From Actinomadura rifamycini DSM 43936 (lineage in GTDB: Bacteria > Actinomycetota > Actinomycetes > Streptosporangiales > Streptosporangiaceae), in assembly GCF_000425065.1 (NCBI RefSeq), contig NZ_KE384301.1, positions 124,001-188,000 on the forward strand: a stretch of 64,000 nt of DNA, written 5' to 3'. Positions 33,241 through 41,730 of this stretch are shown here, piece by piece. The notes below the pieces were generated by a model that worked only from the letters and a program-made list of their open reading frames with translations, did no database searches and was not told the DNA's origin. The number at the start of each line of letters is the position of its first letter. Position 1 is the first letter of the stretch. The position numbers and the translations under genes are program-made.

Positions 33241-33867
33241 CTAGACGAGCGCGGCGACGCCCTCGTACGCGCCCCGGCGCGCACGGCCGGCCACCTCGTA
33301 CTCCAGGAGCAGCAGGCCGTTCGGCGTGGCCTCGTGGCGGAGCAGGCGCAGCCCGGACGACTCGCCCGCGCCGGACACCAGCCGCCGACCGGACCGCAGG
33401 ACGACCGGGGCGACCACCAGGCGGAGCGTGTCGACCAGGCCCGCCGCCAGCAGCACGTCGCCGAGGCGGGCGCTGCCGTGGATCTGGAGTTCCCGGCCCG
33501 GCCGCGCCTTGAGCTCGGCCACCGTCCGGACCGGGTCGCCCCCGAGAACGGTCGTGGGGTGCCAGGACCCCTCGGTGAGGGTGCCGGTCACGACGTACTT
33601 CGGCAGGGAGTTCATCCGCTCGGCGAACGGGTCGGCCGGGTCGGTGATCCGCGGCCAGTCGCGCGCGAACGCCTCGTAGGTCCGCCGTCCGAACAGCAGT
33701 CCGTCGGCGAGGTCGAGCCATTCGGACGCCCGCCGGGCGAACGCGCCGTCCATGTGCGGGACGAGCCAGCCGCCGCCGGCGAACCCGTCCGAGGGGTCCT
33801 CGTCCGGCGAGCCGGGGCCCTGGCCGACGCCGTCGAGCGTGAGGAACTGGGTGAGGGCGAGTCTCAT
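33241..33867 (-). CDS. Dihydrofolate-reductase/RibD-C-like protein
   Basis: 208 residues of the RibD C-terminal/DHFR-like fold common in actinomycetes. Visible features are LTLDGV near the N-terminus, GLLFGRRTYEAFARDWP, KYVVTGTL and ELQIHGSARLGDVLLAAGLVDTLRLVVAPVVL. These proteins are NADPH-binding reductases of mostly unknown substrate and should not be read as folate enzymes. ATG overlaps the SRPBCC stop (ATGA). It is the third gene of an ArsR-SRPBCC-DHFR-like operon. Confidence 0.85.
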   Translation of the reverse strand: MRLALTQFLTLDGVGQGPGSPDEDPSDGFAGGGWLVPHMDGAFARRASEWLDLADGLLFGRRTYEAFARDWPRITDPADPFAERMNSLPKYVVTGTLTEGSWHPTTVLGGDPVRTVAELKARPGRELQIHGSARLGDVLLAAGLVDTLRLVVAPVVLRSGRRLVSGAGESSGLRLLRHEATPNGLLLLEYEVAGRARRGAYEGVAALV

Positions 33868-34334
33868 CGGGTGCCCTCCGCGAACGCGGCGAGCTGGGCG
33901 GCGACGGTGCCCCAGCCTTCGGCGAAGCCGAGTTTCTCGTGCAGGGCGCGGGCCTCCGGGTCGCCGTGCCGGACGACGATCCGGTAGGCCGTGCCGTCCG
34001 GGTGGTCGGCCAGCGTGATCGTCGCGGTCATCGCGACCGGCTCGGGAGTCACGGGCGCCCACGTGCTGTCGACCGCGTTGGTGAACACGAGGCGCTCGTG
34101 TTCCTCCGCGGCGAGGAAGCACGCGTCCATGTGCGGGACGAACGCCGCCCCGTCGTCGCTGTAGCGCGTGACGAACGCGCCGCCGGGCCGCGGGTCCAAG
34201 CGCTCCACCCGGCAGCGTGCCGGCGCCGGGACCCACCACCGTTCGAGCCGGGACGGGTCGGTCCACGCCCGCCACACGGCGGCGCGGGGGGCGCGGATGA
34301 TCCGCTCCAGGCCGAGATCGAGATCGGGATTCAC
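33864..34334 (-). CDS. SRPBCC (AHSA1-like) domain protein
   Basis: 156 residues with the AHSA1/START-like pattern ERIIRAPRAAVWRAWTDPSRLERWW at the N-terminus, GGAFVTRYSD in the middle and a C-terminal helix AEGWGTVAAQLAAFAE. This fold makes a hydrophobic ligand cavity; the function is unknown. In actinomycetes such genes often follow an ArsR regulator, exactly as here. The GTG overlaps the arsR stop by 4 nt. Confidence 0.85.
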   Translation of the reverse strand: MNPDLDLGLERIIRAPRAAVWRAWTDPSRLERWWVPAPARCRVERLDPRPGGAFVTRYSDDGAAFVPHMDACFLAAEEHERLVFTNAVDSTWAPVTPEPVAMTATITLADHPDGTAYRIVVRHGDPEARALHEKLGFAEGWGTVAAQLAAFAEGTR

Positions 34335-34669
34335 TTCGGGTCCTCCTCCGGGTCGGTGACGAACCGCTCGAGGCGGTCGGTGCGCTCCTCCCACAGCCGA
34401 CGCTGCTCCGCGAGCCAGTCGTCGATCAGGGCGAGCCGTTCGCGGTCGAGCACGCACGTGCGCACCCGGCCGGTCTTGATCGTGCGGATCAGCCCGTTCG
34501 CCTCGAGCGTCCGCACGTGCTTCATGAACGAGGGAAGGGTCATCGGGAACTCGCCGGCGAGGTCGCCGACGCTCGCGGGCCCGCGGCCGAGGCGCCGGAC
34601 GACGGCGCGCCGGGTCGGGTCCGCGAGCGCCGCGAACACCCCGTCCAGTTGTGCCGAATACTGTGCCAC
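34331..34669 (-). CDS. ArsR-family transcriptional regulator
   Basis: 112 residues with the winged-helix pattern FAALADPTRRAVVRRLGRGPASVGDLAGEFPMTLPSFMKHVRTLEANGLI. No Cys metal site is visible, so it is probably not a metal sensor but the type paired with SRPBCC proteins. TAATAT (34683-34678 on the minus strand) lies 8 nt before the GTG, giving a leaderless message. An imperfect inverted repeat just upstream is the likely autoregulatory operator. Confidence 0.88.
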   Translation of the reverse strand: MAQYSAQLDGVFAALADPTRRAVVRRLGRGPASVGDLAGEFPMTLPSFMKHVRTLEANGLIRTIKTGRVRTCVLDRERLALIDDWLAEQRRLWEERTDRLERFVTDPEEDPK

Positions 34670-34693
34670 GGGGCTAAATATTACAGGCGGGCG

Positions 34694-34717
34694 ATGGTTA
34701 ACGCAAAGGCTAACTAT
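34694..34717. promoter_or_regulatory. Probable ArsR operator
   Basis: ATGGTTAAC (34694-34702) and GCTAACTAT (34709-34717) form an imperfect inverted repeat (7 of 9 positions) in an AT-rich patch directly upstream of the arsR -10. Position and symmetry fit autorepression. Confidence 0.5.
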
Positions 34718-34836
34718 CGGGCGCGGCCCTACCGCGCGAGTTGCGGGCGGCGGGGCGCGCGTACACCGCCGGTCGCATGGCGGGTCGCATCTTCGCGCCG
34801 AGCCGCCGCGGCCGTCCGGCCGTCTAGGCTGGCCGC

Positions 34837-35955
34837 ATGCGTGCTCGATGGCGTGTGACGGACGAGGCGCTCGCCGTCGCGGTGCTGGTGGTGGTCGCCG
34901 TCGGCAGCATGCGGTCGCTCATCGGCGCGCGCGAGGAGCCGTGGGCGCAGACCGCGGCCGGCTGGGTGCTGATCTACATCGCCTGCGGGGTCCTGTTCGC
35001 CCGGCGGGCGCGACTCGCCGCGGCGATCGTGTCGACCGTCGCGACGGGCGTCTACTACGTCGTCAGCACCTACGACGGGCCGCTGATGATCGCGCCGGTC
35101 CTGGCGCTGTACCTGCTGGCGTCCCGGGGACGGCTGCAGGCGGCGTCGGGCATCGCGGCACTGATCGTCATCGGCACCGCGCTCGGTACGCTGTCCGGCA
35201 ACGGCGACGTCAACGGTGTCGCGCTGTTCATGCTGGCGGGCTGGGTGGTGGCGATGGTGGCGCTCGGCTGGGTGCGGCACAGCCGCCGCGTCTTCCTGGC
35301 CGAGGCCGAGCGGCGGGCGGCGGGCGACGAGCGGCTGCGCATCGCCCGGGAGCTGCACGACGTCACGGGGCACCACATCTCGCTGATCAACGTGCAGGCG
35401 GGCACCGCGCTGCACCGCTTCCACCGCGACCCGGCGCAGGCCGAGGCGGCGCTGGCGGCGATCAAGGAGACGAGCCGGGAGGCGCTGCGGGAGCTGCGGG
35501 CGACGCTCGGCGTGCTGCGGCAGGCCGACGAGGACGCGCCCACCGCGCCCCTCCCCGGCCTGGACCGGATCGGCGAGCTGGTCGAGCCCGCGCGGGCCGC
35601 GGGCCTGGACGTGCGCACCCGCGTCGACGGCGCGGACCGCCCGGTGCCCACCGAGGTCGGGCTGGCCGCCTACCGCATCGTCCAGGAGTCCCTCACGAAC
35701 GTGGTGCGGCACGCGGGCGCCGCGCACGTGACCGTCCGCGTGGAGCGGGGCGCCCGGGAGGTGCTGGTCGAGGTCGCCGACGACGGCCGCGGCGCCGCCC
35801 CCGCCGGCGAGGACGCCGCGGTCCCCGGCAGCGGCATCCTGGGGATGCGCGAGCGCGCCCGCGCGCTCGGCGGCGACCTCACCGCGGGCCCGGGGCCGGA
35901 CGGCGGCCACCTGGTCCGCGCCCGCCTCCCGTACCGGAACGGAGACGAACGATGA
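34837..35955 (+). CDS. Sensor histidine kinase (HisKA_3 type)
   Basis: 372 residues: four to five N-terminal membrane segments (about 8-145), the phosphotransfer helix RIARELHDVTGHHIS with H174, and a HATPase domain with AYRIVQESLTNVVRHAG and GSGILGMRERARALGGDL. No periplasmic sensor domain is evident, so it probably senses within the membrane. TAGGCT (34825-34830) lies 6 nt before the ATG, a leaderless arrangement. Its stop overlaps the response regulator start (ATGA). Confidence 0.92.
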   Translation: MRARWRVTDEALAVAVLVVVAVGSMRSLIGAREEPWAQTAAGWVLIYIACGVLFARRARLAAAIVSTVATGVYYVVSTYDGPLMIAPVLALYLLASRGRLQAASGIAALIVIGTALGTLSGNGDVNGVALFMLAGWVVAMVALGWVRHSRRVFLAEAERRAAGDERLRIARELHDVTGHHISLINVQAGTALHRFHRDPAQAEAALAAIKETSREALRELRATLGVLRQADEDAPTAPLPGLDRIGELVEPARAAGLDVRTRVDGADRPVPTEVGLAAYRIVQESLTNVVRHAGAAHVTVRVERGAREVLVEVADDGRGAAPAGEDAAVPGSGILGMRERARALGGDLTAGPGPDGGHLVRARLPYRNGDER

Positions 35956-36635
35956 TCAAGGTCCTGCTGGCGGACGACCAGCGGCTGGTGCGGGCCGGGT
36001 TCGGCTCCATCCTCGACGACGAGGAGGACATCACCGTCGTCGGCGAGGCCGCCGACGGGGAGCGGGCCCTCGCCGCGTGCCGCGAGCTGCGCCCGGACGT
36101 GGTCCTGATGGACATCCGGATGCCGGGCATGGACGGCCTCGAGGCGGCCCGGCGGATCGCGCGGGACCGGCGGCTGGACGACGTCCGCGTCGTCATCCTC
36201 ACCACCTTCGACCTCGACGAGTACGTGTACGGGGCGCTGCGCGCGGGCGCCGCCGGGTTCCTGCTCAAGGACACCGAGCCCGAGGAGCTGATCCATGCCG
36301 TCCGGGTCGCGGCGCGCGGCGACGCGCTGATCACCCCGTCGGTCACCCGGCGGCTGATCGCGGAGTTCGCCGGGCGGGTCACCGCGCCCGCGCCCGGCCC
36401 GCGGCTGAACGCGCTCACCGACCGGGAGCGCGAGGTGATGCTGCTGGTCGCGGCCGGGCTGAGCAACGACGAGATCGCCGCGAAGCTCGTGCTGAGCCCC
36501 GCGACGGCCAAGACGCACGTCAGCCGGATCATGTCGAAGCTGGACGTGCGGGACCGGTCGCAGCTCGTCGTCATGGCCTACGAGTCGGCGATGGTCAGCC
36601 CCCGCTGGATGAGCGGGCAGCAACCGGAGCGGTAG
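35952..36635 (+). CDS. NarL/LuxR-family response regulator
   Basis: 227 residues: receiver domain with D54 in VVLMDIRMPGMDG and the conserved lysine in GFLLKDTEP; LuxR-type DNA-binding domain LTDREREVMLLVAAGLSNDEIAAKLVLSPATAKTHVSRIMSKL. It is coupled to the kinase by a 4-nt overlap. The downstream membrane protein and MMPL transporter on the same strand are plausible targets. Its stop-codon region is repeated 32 nt further on. Confidence 0.94.
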   Translation: MIKVLLADDQRLVRAGFGSILDDEEDITVVGEAADGERALAACRELRPDVVLMDIRMPGMDGLEAARRIARDRRLDDVRVVILTTFDLDEYVYGALRAGAAGFLLKDTEPEELIHAVRVAARGDALITPSVTRRLIAEFAGRVTAPAPGPRLNALTDREREVMLLVAAGLSNDEIAAKLVLSPATAKTHVSRIMSKLDVRDRSQLVVMAYESAMVSPRWMSGQQPER

Positions 36636-36668
36636 CCGCGGCGGGCCCCGCGCAACCGGGGCGGTAGC
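36620..36668 (+). repeat. 17-nt direct repeat spanning the response-regulator stop codon
   Basis: GCAACCGGAGCGGTAGC (36620-36636, containing the TAG stop) recurs as GCAACCGGGGCGGTAGC at 36652-36668, one mismatch, 32-nt period. It looks like a local tandem duplication of a gene end. Confidence 0.65.
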
Positions 36669-36725
36669 GCCGATGCCGTCCGCAGGCCGATGCCGCGGGG
36701 GACTCCGCGCCTCCACCGTGGGGGC

Positions 36726-36968
36726 ATGACATCGACTGCGAGCAAGAAGGCCGGCGCCGCGCTCGTCGGCTTCCTCGTCGGCGGGGCGGTCGGCTTCGTC
36801 CTGACCGAGACCATCGCCATCTTCTTCCACTTCGTGCTGGACACCACCCTCGACGTCGAGGGCGACGCCGCCCTGCTCGCCCTGTTCGCCGGTCTGCCGC
36901 TCGCCGGCGCCGTCGTGGGCGCGGTCGTCGGCGCCCGGGTCGCGGGCCGCGGCGGGGCGGGGCGGTGA
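36726..36968 (+). CDS. Small two-helix membrane protein
   Basis: 80 residues with two hydrophobic segments (about 9-33 and 47-70) and a charged loop between. No family recognised. ATG 36726 lies just before the first membrane helix; an upstream in-frame ATG at 36690 would add a basic, GC-biased leader of unlikely value. Its stop overlaps the GTG of the MMPL gene (GTGA), so it may be an accessory subunit of that transporter. Confidence 0.7.
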   Translation: MTSTASKKAGAALVGFLVGGAVGFVLTETIAIFFHFVLDTTLDVEGDAALLALFAGLPLAGAVVGAVVGARVAGRGGAGR

Positions 36969-39115
36969 GCCGGATGAGCGCGAACACCGCCGAATCGGCC
37001 CGCGCGGGGTCGCAGGACGCGCGTCCAGGCGTCTTCGGGCGGCTGGCGTCCTGGTCGCAGCGGCACCGCTGGACGGCCCTGCTGCTCTGGGTCGTGGTCG
37101 TCGCCGGGATCACCGTCGGCTCGCAGGCCGCGGGCAGCGCCTACCACAACGACTTCTCGCTCCCGGGGACGGATTCGCAGGCCGCGTCGGACCTGATGGA
37201 GCGGCACGGGTCCGTGCAGGCGGGCGCGACCGTCCAGATCGTCATGCAGGACGCCGCGGGACTGCGCGGGAACCGGGCGGTCGTCGAGCCGATGCTCGAC
37301 AAGGTCCGGGGACTGCCGGGCGTCGCCGAGGTCGGCGGCCCGTTCGACCCGCGCGGCGGCGGGGGCCTCAGCGAGGACGGGACGATCGGGTACGCGGCCG
37401 TCACCCTCGACGGGTCGGCCGAGGACGTCCCGAAGGAGCACGTCACCGAGATCATGGAGACGGCGCAGGGCGCCGCGGGCGACGGGCTGCGGATCGAGCT
37501 CGGCGGCGACCCGGTGCGGGGCGCCGAAGAGGGCGGGGGCGGCGCCGCCGAGGGCGCCGGGATGCTCGCCGCCCTGGTGATCCTCGTGTTCCTGTTCGGC
37601 TCCCTCGTCGCGGCGGCGCTGCCGCTGGCCACGGCGCTGTTCGCGGTCGGCGGCGCGGTCGGGCTGATCGCGCTGGCCTCGCACGTGTTCACCGTCGCCG
37701 ACTTCACCCCGCCGATCATGATGCTGATCGGGCTCGGCGTCGGCGTCGACTACGCGCTGCTGATCTTCTACCGGTTCCGGCACGAGCTGATCCGCGGCGC
37801 CGACCCCGCCGCCGCGACCCGCACCGCCCTCGACGCCGCCGGGCGCACCGTCTTCTTCGCCGGCTGCACCGTGATCATCGCGCTGCTCGGCCTGATCGTG
37901 CTCGGCCTCGGCGCCCTGCAGGGCGTGGCGCTCGCCGTCGCGCTGACCGTCCTGATGACGATGGCGGCCGCGCTGACGATGCTGCCCGCGCTGCTCGCCG
38001 TGTTCGGCGACCGCATCCGGCGGCACGTCCGCAAGCGGGCGCACAAGGTGCGGGACGAGCGGTGGCGGCGGCTCGGCGCGGCGGTGCAGCGCCGCCCGTG
38101 GCCCGCGCTGCTGATCCCGGTCGTCCTGCTGCTGGGGCTGTCGGCGCCCGCGCTCGACCTGCGGCTCGGCTTCGCCGACGCGGGCAACGGCGCCGCCTCG
38201 AGCACCAGCCGCCAGGCGTACGACCTGCTCGCCGAGGGCTTCGGGCCGGGCTTCAACGGGCCGCTGATCGTGGTCACCGAGGGCTCGCCCGCGGATTTGA
38301 GCGAGACGCTGCGCGACGCCCCCGGCATCGCCTCGGCGAGCCCGGCGTTCCCCTCGGCCGACGGCGGGGCGCACACCGTGATCGCCTACCCGGAGACGTC
38401 CCCGCAGGACGAGCGGACGGCCGACCTGGTCCACGACCTCCGCGACGGCGTCCTGCCGTCCCTGGCGGACCGCACCGGCGCCGAGTACCTCGTCGGCGGC
38501 CCGACGGCCGCCGCGCAGGACTTCGCCGACTCCGTCGCCGACCGGATGCCGCTGTTCGTCGCCGTCGTCGTCGGGCTGTCGGCCCTGCTGCTGATGGTGG
38601 TGTTCCGGTCGCTGCTGATCCCGCTCAAGGCGGCGGCGCTGAACCTGCTGTCGATCGCCGCCGCGCTCGGCGCGATCGCCCTCGTCTTCCAGGACGGCCG
38701 GTTCGGCGTCCCGCCGGGCCCGATCGAGTCCTTCATCCCGGTGATGATCTTCGCGATCGTGTTCGGGCTGTCGATGGACTACGAGGTGTTCCTCGTGTCC
38801 CGCATGCACGAGGAGTGGGAGCGCACCCGCGACTCGGCGCACGCGGTCCGCGAGGGCCTCGCCGCCACGGGCAAGGTCATCACGGCCGCCGGCGCCATCA
38901 TGATCGTCGTGTTCGGCGCGTTCGTCCTCAGCCCCGACCGGATGCTCCGGCAGTTCGGCCTCGGCCTCGCCGTCGCCGTCCTGCTCGACGCGGTCGTGAT
39001 CCGCTGCCTGATCGTCCCGGCGGTCATGCGCCTGCTGGGCGACCGCGCCTGGTGGCTCCCCGCTCCCCTCGCCCGCGTCCTGCCCAGGGTCGCGCTGGAG
39101 CGCCCGGAGCACTGA
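36965..39115 (+). CDS. MMPL-family RND-type transporter
   Basis: 716 residues with the two-fold repeat of MMPL proteins: one membrane helix, an extracytoplasmic domain, then a bundle; the halves repeat. The Asp-Tyr proton-relay motifs VGVDYALLIFYRFRHE (first half) and GLSMDYEVFLVSRMHEEW (second half) are both intact. Members export lipids, siderophores or drugs. It is coupled to the small membrane protein upstream. A perfect hairpin ends the unit. The substrate is unknown; the nearby lipid-type gene block is a possible source. Confidence 0.92.
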   Translation: MSRMSANTAESARAGSQDARPGVFGRLASWSQRHRWTALLLWVVVVAGITVGSQAAGSAYHNDFSLPGTDSQAASDLMERHGSVQAGATVQIVMQDAAGLRGNRAVVEPMLDKVRGLPGVAEVGGPFDPRGGGGLSEDGTIGYAAVTLDGSAEDVPKEHVTEIMETAQGAAGDGLRIELGGDPVRGAEEGGGGAAEGAGMLAALVILVFLFGSLVAAALPLATALFAVGGAVGLIALASHVFTVADFTPPIMMLIGLGVGVDYALLIFYRFRHELIRGADPAAATRTALDAAGRTVFFAGCTVIIALLGLIVLGLGALQGVALAVALTVLMTMAAALTMLPALLAVFGDRIRRHVRKRAHKVRDERWRRLGAAVQRRPWPALLIPVVLLLGLSAPALDLRLGFADAGNGAASSTSRQAYDLLAEGFGPGFNGPLIVVTEGSPADLSETLRDAPGIASASPAFPSADGGAHTVIAYPETSPQDERTADLVHDLRDGVLPSLADRTGAEYLVGGPTAAAQDFADSVADRMPLFVAVVVGLSALLLMVVFRSLLIPLKAAALNLLSIAAALGAIALVFQDGRFGVPPGPIESFIPVMIFAIVFGLSMDYEVFLVSRMHEEWERTRDSAHAVREGLAATGKVITAAGAIMIVVFGAFVLSPDRMLRQFGLGLAVAVLLDAVVIRCLIVPAVMRLLGDRAWWLPAPLARVLPRVALERPEH

Positions 39116-39124
39116 CATCCGCCC

Positions 39125-39161
39125 CGGGCGGGCGCTCCCGACGGCCGCGAGCGCCCGCCCG
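39125..39161. terminator. Bidirectional terminator hairpin
   Basis: CGGGCGGGCGCTC (39125-39137) pairs perfectly with GAGCGCCCGCCCG (39149-39161). It lies between the convergent ends of the MMPL and oxidoreductase genes. Confidence 0.75.
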
Positions 39162-39175
39162 CGCCGCGCCCGGCG

Positions 39176-40126
39176 TCAGTTCACCAGAACGATCTTCCCG
39201 GGGGCGTGGCGGGTCTCGCTCAGTTCGTGGGCGGCCGCGGCCTCGGCGAGCGGGAACGCCGCCGCGACCGGCACCCGCAGCCGTCCCGCGGCGGCGAGGT
39301 CGACCGCGATCCGCAGGCCGTGCGACGCTTGCGGGTCGGCGCCGCCCAGGGGCCCATCCCCGCCGCCGGCCGGCGCGGTGTGCGACATGTGGACGCCGTG
39401 GGCGCCCGCGGCGGGGTCGGGGGCGATCGTCACCACGCGCGCCGGGTCCCCGGCGGCGGCCACCAGATCGGGCAGCGCGCCGCCGGCGCAGTCGAACACC
39501 GCGTCGACGCCCGCCGGCGCCAGCGCCCGGATCCTCTCGACCAGGCCGGGCCCGTACACCGTCGGCTCCGCGCCGAGCGACCGCAGGAAGTCGTGGTTGC
39601 GGGCGCTCGCCGTCCCGATGACGCGGGCCCCGCGGGCGGCCGCCATCTGGACGGCGATCGTGCCCATGGCCCCCGCGGCGCCCTGCACCAGCACCGTGTG
39701 CCCCGCGCCGACCGCGAGCCGGTCGAAGACCCGGGTGGCGGTCTCGGCACCGCCCGCGGCACCGCCCGCCTCCTCCCAGCTCCACGCGGCGGGCCTGGGC
39801 GCCCACGCGGCCAGGACGGCGTGGTCGGCGTTCGCGCCGCGGACGGCCATGGGGGTCAGGCCGAACACCTCGTCGCCGACGTCGGTTCCGGTCACGCCGT
39901 CGCCGAGCTCGTCCACCACGCCGGCGGCCTCGGCTCCGGTGCGCCACGGGAACGCCGCGGGCATCGCGTCGCGCAGGGTCCCGGCGCGGAGGGAGACCTC
40001 GCCCGTCGCGAGTCCGGACGCCCGGACGGCGATGCGGATCTCTCCCGGCCCCGGGTGCGGTTCCTCGACCTCCGCCACGTGCACGACGCCGGGCGGTCCG
40101 TACTGGGAAAATTGAACAGCTCTCAT
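39176..40126 (-). CDS. NADPH-dependent quinone-oxidoreductase-like (MDR) protein
   Basis: 316 residues of the zinc-free medium-chain dehydrogenase/reductase family: N-terminal GroES-like fold (GPGEIRIAVRASGLATGE, FPWRTGAEAAGVV) and Rossmann domain with VLVQGAAGAMGTIAVQMA. No catalytic or structural zinc ligands are visible. It is divergent from a TetR gene, which probably represses it; their regulatory regions overlap. The substrate is likely a reactive enone or quinone (family-level inference). Confidence 0.88.
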   Translation of the reverse strand: MRAVQFSQYGPPGVVHVAEVEEPHPGPGEIRIAVRASGLATGEVSLRAGTLRDAMPAAFPWRTGAEAAGVVDELGDGVTGTDVGDEVFGLTPMAVRGANADHAVLAAWAPRPAAWSWEEAGGAAGGAETATRVFDRLAVGAGHTVLVQGAAGAMGTIAVQMAAARGARVIGTASARNHDFLRSLGAEPTVYGPGLVERIRALAPAGVDAVFDCAGGALPDLVAAAGDPARVVTIAPDPAAGAHGVHMSHTAPAGGGDGPLGGADPQASHGLRIAVDLAAAGRLRVPVAAAFPLAEAAAAHELSETRHAPGKIVLVN

Positions 40127-40175
40127 GAGCCGAACCGTAAAGAGACCTCGCGGCCGGTTGACTAAAGTGAGAGTC

Positions 40176-40796
40176 GTGACGGCCGAAGTGAGTCGGAAAC
40201 TGCGTTCGGACGCCGTCGACAACCGGGCGCGCATTCTCGCGGCGGCCCGCGTCGCGTTCGCCGCGGACGGCTTCGACGTGCCGGTCCGGGAGATCGCCCG
40301 GCGCGCGGAGGTGAGCACCGCGACCGTCTACCGGCGGTTCCCGACCAAGGAGGCCCTTTTCGCCGAGGCGTTCTCCGAGCAGCTCGCCGTGTGCTCGTCC
40401 CTCGTCGAGGAGGGCCTGGCGGCGGACGACCCGTGGCGCGGCTTCAGCCTGGTGATCGCGAAGCTCCTGGAGGCGCACGCCCTGGACCGGGGGTTCCACG
40501 CGTTCGTATCGCAGCTCCCCCGGGCGGTCGACTTCACCGCCGACCGCGACCGCGCGATCCGGGGGCTGCTCGAACTGATCCGCCGCGCGAAGGAGGCGGG
40601 CGAGCTGCGCGGCGACTTCGTCCTGGAGGACATGGTCCTGGCGATGATGGCGAACGACGGCATCCGCGCCGAGTCGCCCGCGCTGCGGGCGGCCGCGTCC
40701 CGCCGCTTCGCGGCCCTGATGCTCCAGTCGTTCCGTGCGAGGCCCGTCCCGGCGCCGCTGCCGCCGGCCGTCCGGCTGCCGCTGGCCCCGCGGTAG
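40176..40796 (+). CDS. TetR-family transcriptional regulator
   Basis: 206 residues with the TetR helix-turn-helix (RILAAARVAFAADGFDVPVREIARRAEVSTATVYRRFPTKEALF) and a helical ligand domain. GTG 40176 is preferred because TAAAGT (40163-40168) lies 7 nt upstream, a leaderless arrangement; ATG 40125 would overlap the divergent gene's start codon and add a basic non-conserved leader. The short spacer, with GACT/AGTC symmetry (40159-40175), is a plausible operator. Probable repressor of the divergent oxidoreductase. Confidence 0.9.
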   Translation: MTAEVSRKLRSDAVDNRARILAAARVAFAADGFDVPVREIARRAEVSTATVYRRFPTKEALFAEAFSEQLAVCSSLVEEGLAADDPWRGFSLVIAKLLEAHALDRGFHAFVSQLPRAVDFTADRDRAIRGLLELIRRAKEAGELRGDFVLEDMVLAMMANDGIRAESPALRAAASRRFAALMLQSFRARPVPAPLPPAVRLPLAPR

Positions 40797-40885
40797 GGCG
40801 CGGTCCACTGTCGGGCGTTTCCGGCCGCCGAACGGCTCTCACGACCGGCCCGGTCCTCCCCGGGTTCGTCGGCATGACCGTTTCG

Positions 40886-40904
40886 TGCAGGTCAGCGACC
40901 TGCA
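40886..40904. terminator. 19-nt palindrome between convergent tetR and iclR
   Basis: TGCAGGTC-AGC-GACCTGCA is a perfect 8-bp inverted repeat with a 3-nt centre, between the 3' ends of two convergent genes. A bidirectional terminator is the simplest reading, although no U-tract follows. Confidence 0.5.
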
Positions 40905-40928
40905 ACTGGACGGCGTCTTCCGGACGTT

Positions 40929-41711
40929 CTAGCGCCGCGTCGTCCAGTTACGGGTGATCTCGTCGGCGGCGTCGCGGACGAGGACGCGGTAGCGGTCGAC
41001 GGCCTCGGAGGTGAAGCGGTGGCGGGGGCCGCAGACGCTGATCGCGCCGTGCACCTCGCCGTCCGGGCCGAACAGCGGCGCCGCGACCGAGCCGGCGTCG
41101 GCCTGGCGTTCCCCGAAAGAGACCGCGACGCCCTCGCGGGCGGCCTCGGCGAGGCGGTCGCGCAGGACCGCCCCGTCGGTGACCGTGCGGTCGGTGAGGG
41201 CGGCGAGGGGGCGGGCGAGGATCGCCTCGCGCCGCTCCTCGGGCAGGAACGCCAGGATCACCCGGCTCGACGACCCCGCGTGCAGGGGGAACCGGCGCCC
41301 GACCTCGACCGTCATCTTGACCTCGTACGGGCTCTCGAACTGGTCGAGGTAGACCCGCTCGTCGCCGACGAGCCCCGACAGCGTCGTCGTCTCGCCCGTC
41401 TCGTCCCGCAGCCTGCGCAGCGCGGGCGCCGCGGCGTTGCGGATGTTGAAGCGGCGGAGCGCGCTCACGCCCAGCGCGACGGCGGCGGGGCCGAGCCGGT
41501 ACCGGGCGGTGCCCGGGTCGGTCTCCAGCATCTCCCGCGACAGCAGCGACTGCAGGATGCGGTGCACCACGGCCTTGGAGATGCCGAGCTCCCGGCTGAT
41601 CGCGCTGACGCCGAGGTACTCGGGCCCGCCGGCGAACAGCAGCAGGACGTCGGCGACGCGCCCCGCCACCTCGGTGCCGCCGGCGGGCGGTGCGGCGGTC
41701 TGGTTGGTCAC
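40929..41711 (-). CDS. IclR-family transcriptional regulator
   Basis: 260 residues: N-terminal winged helix (VADVLLLFAGGPEYLGVSAISRELGISKAVVHRILQSLLSREML) and the IclR effector domain (RVYLDQFESPYEVKMTVEVGRRFPLHAGSSSRVILAFL, then AAPLFGPDGEVHGAISVCGP). It is the last gene of the catabolic operon, 19 nt after the dihydropyrimidinase-like gene. It probably senses a pathway compound and acts on the divergent promoter region at 51441-51699, where two matching box-like sites lie. Confidence 0.92.
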   Translation of the reverse strand: MTNQTAAPPAGGTEVAGRVADVLLLFAGGPEYLGVSAISRELGISKAVVHRILQSLLSREMLETDPGTARYRLGPAAVALGVSALRRFNIRNAAAPALRRLRDETGETTTLSGLVGDERVYLDQFESPYEVKMTVEVGRRFPLHAGSSSRVILAFLPEERREAILARPLAALTDRTVTDGAVLRDRLAEAAREGVAVSFGERQADAGSVAAPLFGPDGEVHGAISVCGPRHRFTSEAVDRYRVLVRDAADEITRNWTTRR

Positions 41712-41730
41712 GCGAAGATCCTAGGGAACC

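Noticed and set aside
33241..33867. Folate-pathway dihydrofolate reductase
   Set aside because: It belongs to the RibD-C/DHFR-like group paired with ArsR and SRPBCC genes; folate-specific residues are not evident.
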